Shown: positions 5,759 to 7,659 of the stretch, piece after piece
How the letters are laid out: each line of letters starts with the position of its first letter
Numbering within the stretch: the first letter of the stretch is position 1
DNA from: Deltaproteobacteria bacterium
Lineage (GTDB): Bacteria > Desulfobacterota > Binatia > UBA9968
Reading direction: 5' to 3'
Length of the DNA: 7,659 bases
NCBI GenBank assembly: GCA_005878685.1
Contig: VBLN01000167.1
Location: 1-7,659, forward strand
Notes under the pieces: model-generated
Databases searched by the model: none
What the model was told of the DNA's origin: nothing
The model's input: the letters and a program-made list of their open reading frames with translations, nothing else
Program-made: the position numbers and the translations under genes

Positions 5759-6226
5759 ATGGGAAAAAGTTTGAAATTTTGGGCGAAGGGACAGGCGATA
5801 ATCGAATTTACGCTAATGCTACCGATCATCATCACGGTACTAGCCGGACTAACGGATCTCGGCCTGGCTCTTTATCTTGCAATTGCGACCCAAAATGCTG
5901 TCCGAGAAGGAGCGCGCCTCGCCGCGAGGGGGGTGAATAGCAGCACAGTAAAGTCCCAAGTTATAAGTGGGATTCCTGCTACAAGCCAATTTAATATTAC
6001 CACGGCTGATATAACTGTCACTGGCCCAACGACGATGAGCGGCGTTACTGGCTGCACGAATTCATCGGGTGGCTCGGCGCCTCAGTCAAAGATCAGTGTC
6101 ACGGCAACAGGTACTTACAATTATGCCTTCTTGAAATATGTCGGATTTACGACTCAAACAATATCCCGAACAGGGATAATGCGTTACGAAGGGTCAACAG
6201 CGAGCCCCGAAAGCCTCTGTCACTAG
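5759..6226 (+). CDS. TadE-like pseudopilin of a Tad/Flp pilus (second copy)
   Basis: A 155-residue minor pilin-like protein with its own Shine-Dalgarno (AAGGGGA, 5746-5752). The short leader ends in a prepilin site AKG^QAIIE (G11; Glu at +5), followed by a membrane helix (about 17-42, LMLPIIITVLAGLTDLG) and the TadE hallmark QNAVREGARLAARG (45-58). The external part is polar, with Cys99 and Cys154 at places equivalent to the two cysteines of the preceding protein, and a closing RTGIMRYEG block. Family knowledge says that TadE/F proteins are processed by the TadV peptidase and are needed for Flp pilus assembly; none of the core tad genes (flp, tadA-C, tadV, rcpA) lie in this window. Gaps of 11 bases on both sides indicate one transcription unit. 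It is more diverged from the other two tadE copies than they are from each other. Confidence 0.87.
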   Translation: MGKSLKFWAKGQAIIEFTLMLPIIITVLAGLTDLGLALYLAIATQNAVREGARLAARGVNSSTVKSQVISGIPATSQFNITTADITVTGPTTMSGVTGCTNSSGGSAPQSKISVTATGTYNYAFLKYVGFTTQTISRTGIMRYEGSTASPESLCH

Positions 6227-6237
6227 TAGGAGAAAAT

Positions 6238-7266
6238 ATGAAGCATTTAAAGAGTCAGCATGGAGTAGCCATAATCTACGTAACCCTATTTTTGATGGTA
6301 TTGGGTCTATTGTTCTTTGCCCTCGGTATTGATGTTGGATGGTTGGCTTATGTCAGGAGCCAAGGCCAAACTGCGGTAGACGCCGCTGCACTGGCAGGGG
6401 CGGCCGGGATACCGAATTACAACAGGACGGATGACAACACCGTTGTGGATAGCCTGATTACAGCTTCCAACAACAGCGTGGCTGCTGGGCTTAAAATAGA
6501 TGACAGGCAATTTTGCGGCGGCTCTTCTAGCAGCCCAGAGTGCCCCTGGAGCAATTCTAAGACAGCGGCCGGGGTCAAGGTTACTAGGACTTTTCAGGCA
6601 CCGGTATTTTTTGGTCGGCTGTTGGACGGAAAAAGCAACGCCGATATTACTGTAAGCTCTACTGCTTGGCTGGGTGGCGTGCAGGGGCTACGACCCGACC
6701 TCGATGTTGCCATATGTGGCAATCCTCCTCCGGCAGGCGTTGGTTATAATCCGAGCGCTCCTGGTGGTCCTACTTGTAGCACCAGTGTAAGCGTCGACTT
6801 TTCGCCGAGTACTACAAACAATGGAGCATGGTGGGCCTTCGGCACGAACCTAAATGCTTCAAACTGCAGAGGGTTCGTTAATAACCCTGATACTATTCCA
6901 TTTGTTCAGAGCCAGGATTCTATCAACCTTAACAATGGGCAGATAACTTCCTGTATGAAGGCAATCGAAGATCGCTTCAAAAACCCAGATTCGCTTTTTT
7001 GCACACCGGCAATTTGCAATGGTCCTGATTCCCCGACAAAAAGAGCCTGTACAGTGATTATCCCGATTATCACCTGCCCAGGGGGCCCGATCACCGGAAG
7101 TCTGGATGTTCAGGGCTTCGCAGCTATGTGTATCACCGATGTAGTATCTAACCCGGCTTCTGACGCATCAATCAACGGTAATCTTATATGTAATGTGACA
7201 GCTGACGGGGTCCCTGGCGCCCCATTCTTTGGAATATATCCTGACCATGCAGCATTAGTGAGATGA
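6238..7266 (+). CDS. TadG-like Tad pilus-associated protein
   Basis: A 342-aa protein starting at ATG 6238 behind AGGAG (6228-6232). The N-terminus matches the Tad/TadG N-terminal domain: short basic leader, SQHG^VAIIY, a membrane helix (about 10-32, LFLMVLGLLFFALGIDVGW), then TAVDAAALAGAAG (45-57), the usual TadG helix-end motif. The large outer part contains 12 cysteines (residues 93, 102, 160, 180, 210, 239, 255, 260, 271, 280, 298, 318), an even number suggesting disulfides. It is rich in Asn, Ser, Gly and Pro, and I see no von Willebrand A domain. It ends cleanly with FFGIYPDHAALVR, similar to the short tyrosine/valine-containing endings I recall from the family. Unlike the two TadE proteins it has Tyr instead of Glu at +5 after the possible cleavage glycine. 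It is the third gene of the riboswitch-headed unit. The exact role of TadG proteins is poorly known; assembly or envelope anchoring is likely. Confidence 0.83.
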   Translation: MKHLKSQHGVAIIYVTLFLMVLGLLFFALGIDVGWLAYVRSQGQTAVDAAALAGAAGIPNYNRTDDNTVVDSLITASNNSVAAGLKIDDRQFCGGSSSSPECPWSNSKTAAGVKVTRTFQAPVFFGRLLDGKSNADITVSSTAWLGGVQGLRPDLDVAICGNPPPAGVGYNPSAPGGPTCSTSVSVDFSPSTTNNGAWWAFGTNLNASNCRGFVNNPDTIPFVQSQDSINLNNGQITSCMKAIEDRFKNPDSLFCTPAICNGPDSPTKRACTVIIPIITCPGGPITGSLDVQGFAAMCITDVVSNPASDASINGNLICNVTADGVPGAPFFGIYPDHAALVR

Positions 7267-7397
7267 GAAGTATCCCTTGGCCTCAAAAAAATAAGGGGCA
7301 GATGAGAGGTGATGGAGGGACACTGCGCCAGCAAATCAGGTCGTACCTACAGAACCAGAAACTCGCTGCCAAGCATTCGGAGTCAGTTTCTCGATAA
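7263..7397 (+). pseudogene. Possible tadE 5' remnant or tiny ORF (44 aa)
   Basis: An ATG overlaps the preceding TGA stop (ATGA) and opens a 44-residue frame. It begins MRSIPWPQKNKGQ, which copies the KNKGQ leader of the tadE gene at 7483; at DNA level 7287-7302 matches 7501-7516 in 14 of 16 bases. The membrane helix that should follow is absent and the rest resembles no pilin. No ribosome-binding site is seen. A decayed duplicate start is the preferred reading, but chance similarity of an A-rich stretch is possible. Confidence 0.3.
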
Positions 7398-7442
7398 AGG
7401 CTGGGATTTCAACCGATGCTTTGCTTTTTTTTGCTGGTTCTG
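7350..7442 (+). promoter_or_regulatory. Nested inverted repeats: structured leader before the third tadE gene
   Basis: An outer perfect 9-bp stem pairs CAGAACCAG (7350-7358) with CTGGTTCTG (7434-7442). Inside it AAGCATTCGG (7371-7380) pairs with CCGATGCTT (7413-7421), 9 bp with one bulged T. A competing 6-bp pairing GAAACT (7358-7363) with AGTTTC (7385-7390) would exclude the inner stem. Together with the T tract this resembles an attenuator. I do not recognise a known riboswitch class here. Confidence 0.4.
7371..7432 (+). terminator. Terminator-like hairpin with T8 tract
   Basis: The bulged 9-bp stem (7371-7380 with 7413-7421) has a 32-base loop and is followed 3 bases later by eight T residues (7425-7432). 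The long loop makes it a poor standard terminator, but it is the only stem-plus-T-tract arrangement found after the tadG gene. It could end the riboswitch-headed unit. Confidence 0.35.
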
Positions 7443-7482
7443 GTAGGGAGCGGTTGATTGGGGTATGGCCCTATAAATATTA

Positions 7483-7659
7483 ATGAAAAAAATCTTGCTG
7501 AAAAATAAAGGCCAGACCATCGTTGAGGTGGCGTTAATTTTGCCTCTCCTCGTGATCCTAGTCGGCGCAGCCGTGGATTGGGGCTTAACCTTTTTCGTGT
7601 CCCACGTGGCCCAAAACGCCGCCCGAGAGGCGGTACGCGCTGCTGTAACACAAACCACT
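7483..7659 (+). CDS. TadE-like pseudopilin (third copy, 3' partial)
   Basis: The gene runs off the right edge; 59 residues are visible. ATG 7483 gives a short basic leader MKKILLKNKG, the prepilin-type site KG^QTIVE with Glu at +5, a membrane helix containing PLLVILVGAAVDWGL, and QNAAREAVRAAVTQ, a variant of the TadE signature in which REGAR has become REAVR. From KGQ to VTQ it shares 37 of 49 residues with the protein encoded at 5217, including 15 in a row, so the two are paralogues by duplication. It is set apart from the tadG gene by 216 bases. No good Shine-Dalgarno lies upstream; an AT-rich TATAAATATTA directly precedes the start, which may be part of a promoter or simply an unstructured initiation region. 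Confidence 0.82.
   Translation, partial: MKKILLKNKGQTIVEVALILPLLVILVGAAVDWGLTFFVSHVAQNAAREAVRAAVTQTT

Noticed and set aside
7345..7470. Third minus-strand frame reading PAFIEKLTPNAWQRVSGSV
   Set aside because: The text looks somewhat protein-like, but the frame has no ATG, GTG or TTG start between its bounding stops and falls in the stem-forming region; chance cannot be excluded.
7454..7477. TTGATT and TATAAA as a sigma-70 promoter for the third tadE
   Set aside because: The spacing is only 12 bases, far from the usual 16-18, so the pair is not a credible promoter as it stands.
7383..7658. Minus-strand frames opposite the third tadE gene
   Set aside because: They are antisense shadows of the KGQTIVEV...VDWG coding sequence, with no domain signal.

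Overview
The window comes from a Gram-negative bacterium. It carries an inner-membrane RND pump gene, an outer-membrane efflux lipoprotein gene, and a Tad-type surface pilus cluster behind a cyclic-di-GMP-I (GEMM-I) riboswitch. That combination fits Deltaproteobacteria-like lineages or a similar uncultured group, but no gene here fixes the taxonomy, so this is a low-certainty inference. The left part (about 1-4216) is clearly GC-rich. The right part (about 4217-7659) is visibly more AT-rich, so the two parts may differ in history.

Left part, 1-4216: the 3' end of a multidrug efflux operon of the MdtABC/MuxABC plus outer-membrane-factor type. The MdtC-like RND permease gene enters from beyond the left edge and runs to 2748, but it is broken. 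At 1444-1502 it carries an exact 59-bp copy of its own sequence from 262-320. This copy sits where about 33 family-conserved residues of the periplasmic PC1 region should be. The change shifts the frame, so the first reading frame stops at 1531 and the rest continues in another frame to 2748. It is followed, 13 bases after its stop, by an intact NodT/OprM-type outer-membrane lipoprotein gene. Either the pump is a pseudogene or the window contains an assembly error.

Middle, 4217-5216: a 238-base spacer with a 13-bp tandem duplication, then a small four-helix membrane protein of unknown function (4455-4820) built from two similar halves. A 6-bp hairpin overlaps its Shine-Dalgarno. Next come about 400 bases without a confident gene, holding candidate promoter elements, a possible 38-residue minus-strand ORF, and a well-formed c-di-GMP-I riboswitch at 5094-5200.

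Right part, 5217-7659: three closely packed genes follow the riboswitch, two TadE-like pseudopilins and one TadG-like protein, with 11-base gaps and good Shine-Dalgarno sites. Then comes a 216-base structured spacer with nested inverted repeats, a terminator-like hairpin with a T8 tract, and a possible tadE remnant. A third tadE-like gene, a close paralogue of the first, runs off the right edge. The likely logic is that c-di-GMP sets production of minor pilus components for surface attachment; the direction of control cannot be read from the sequence.
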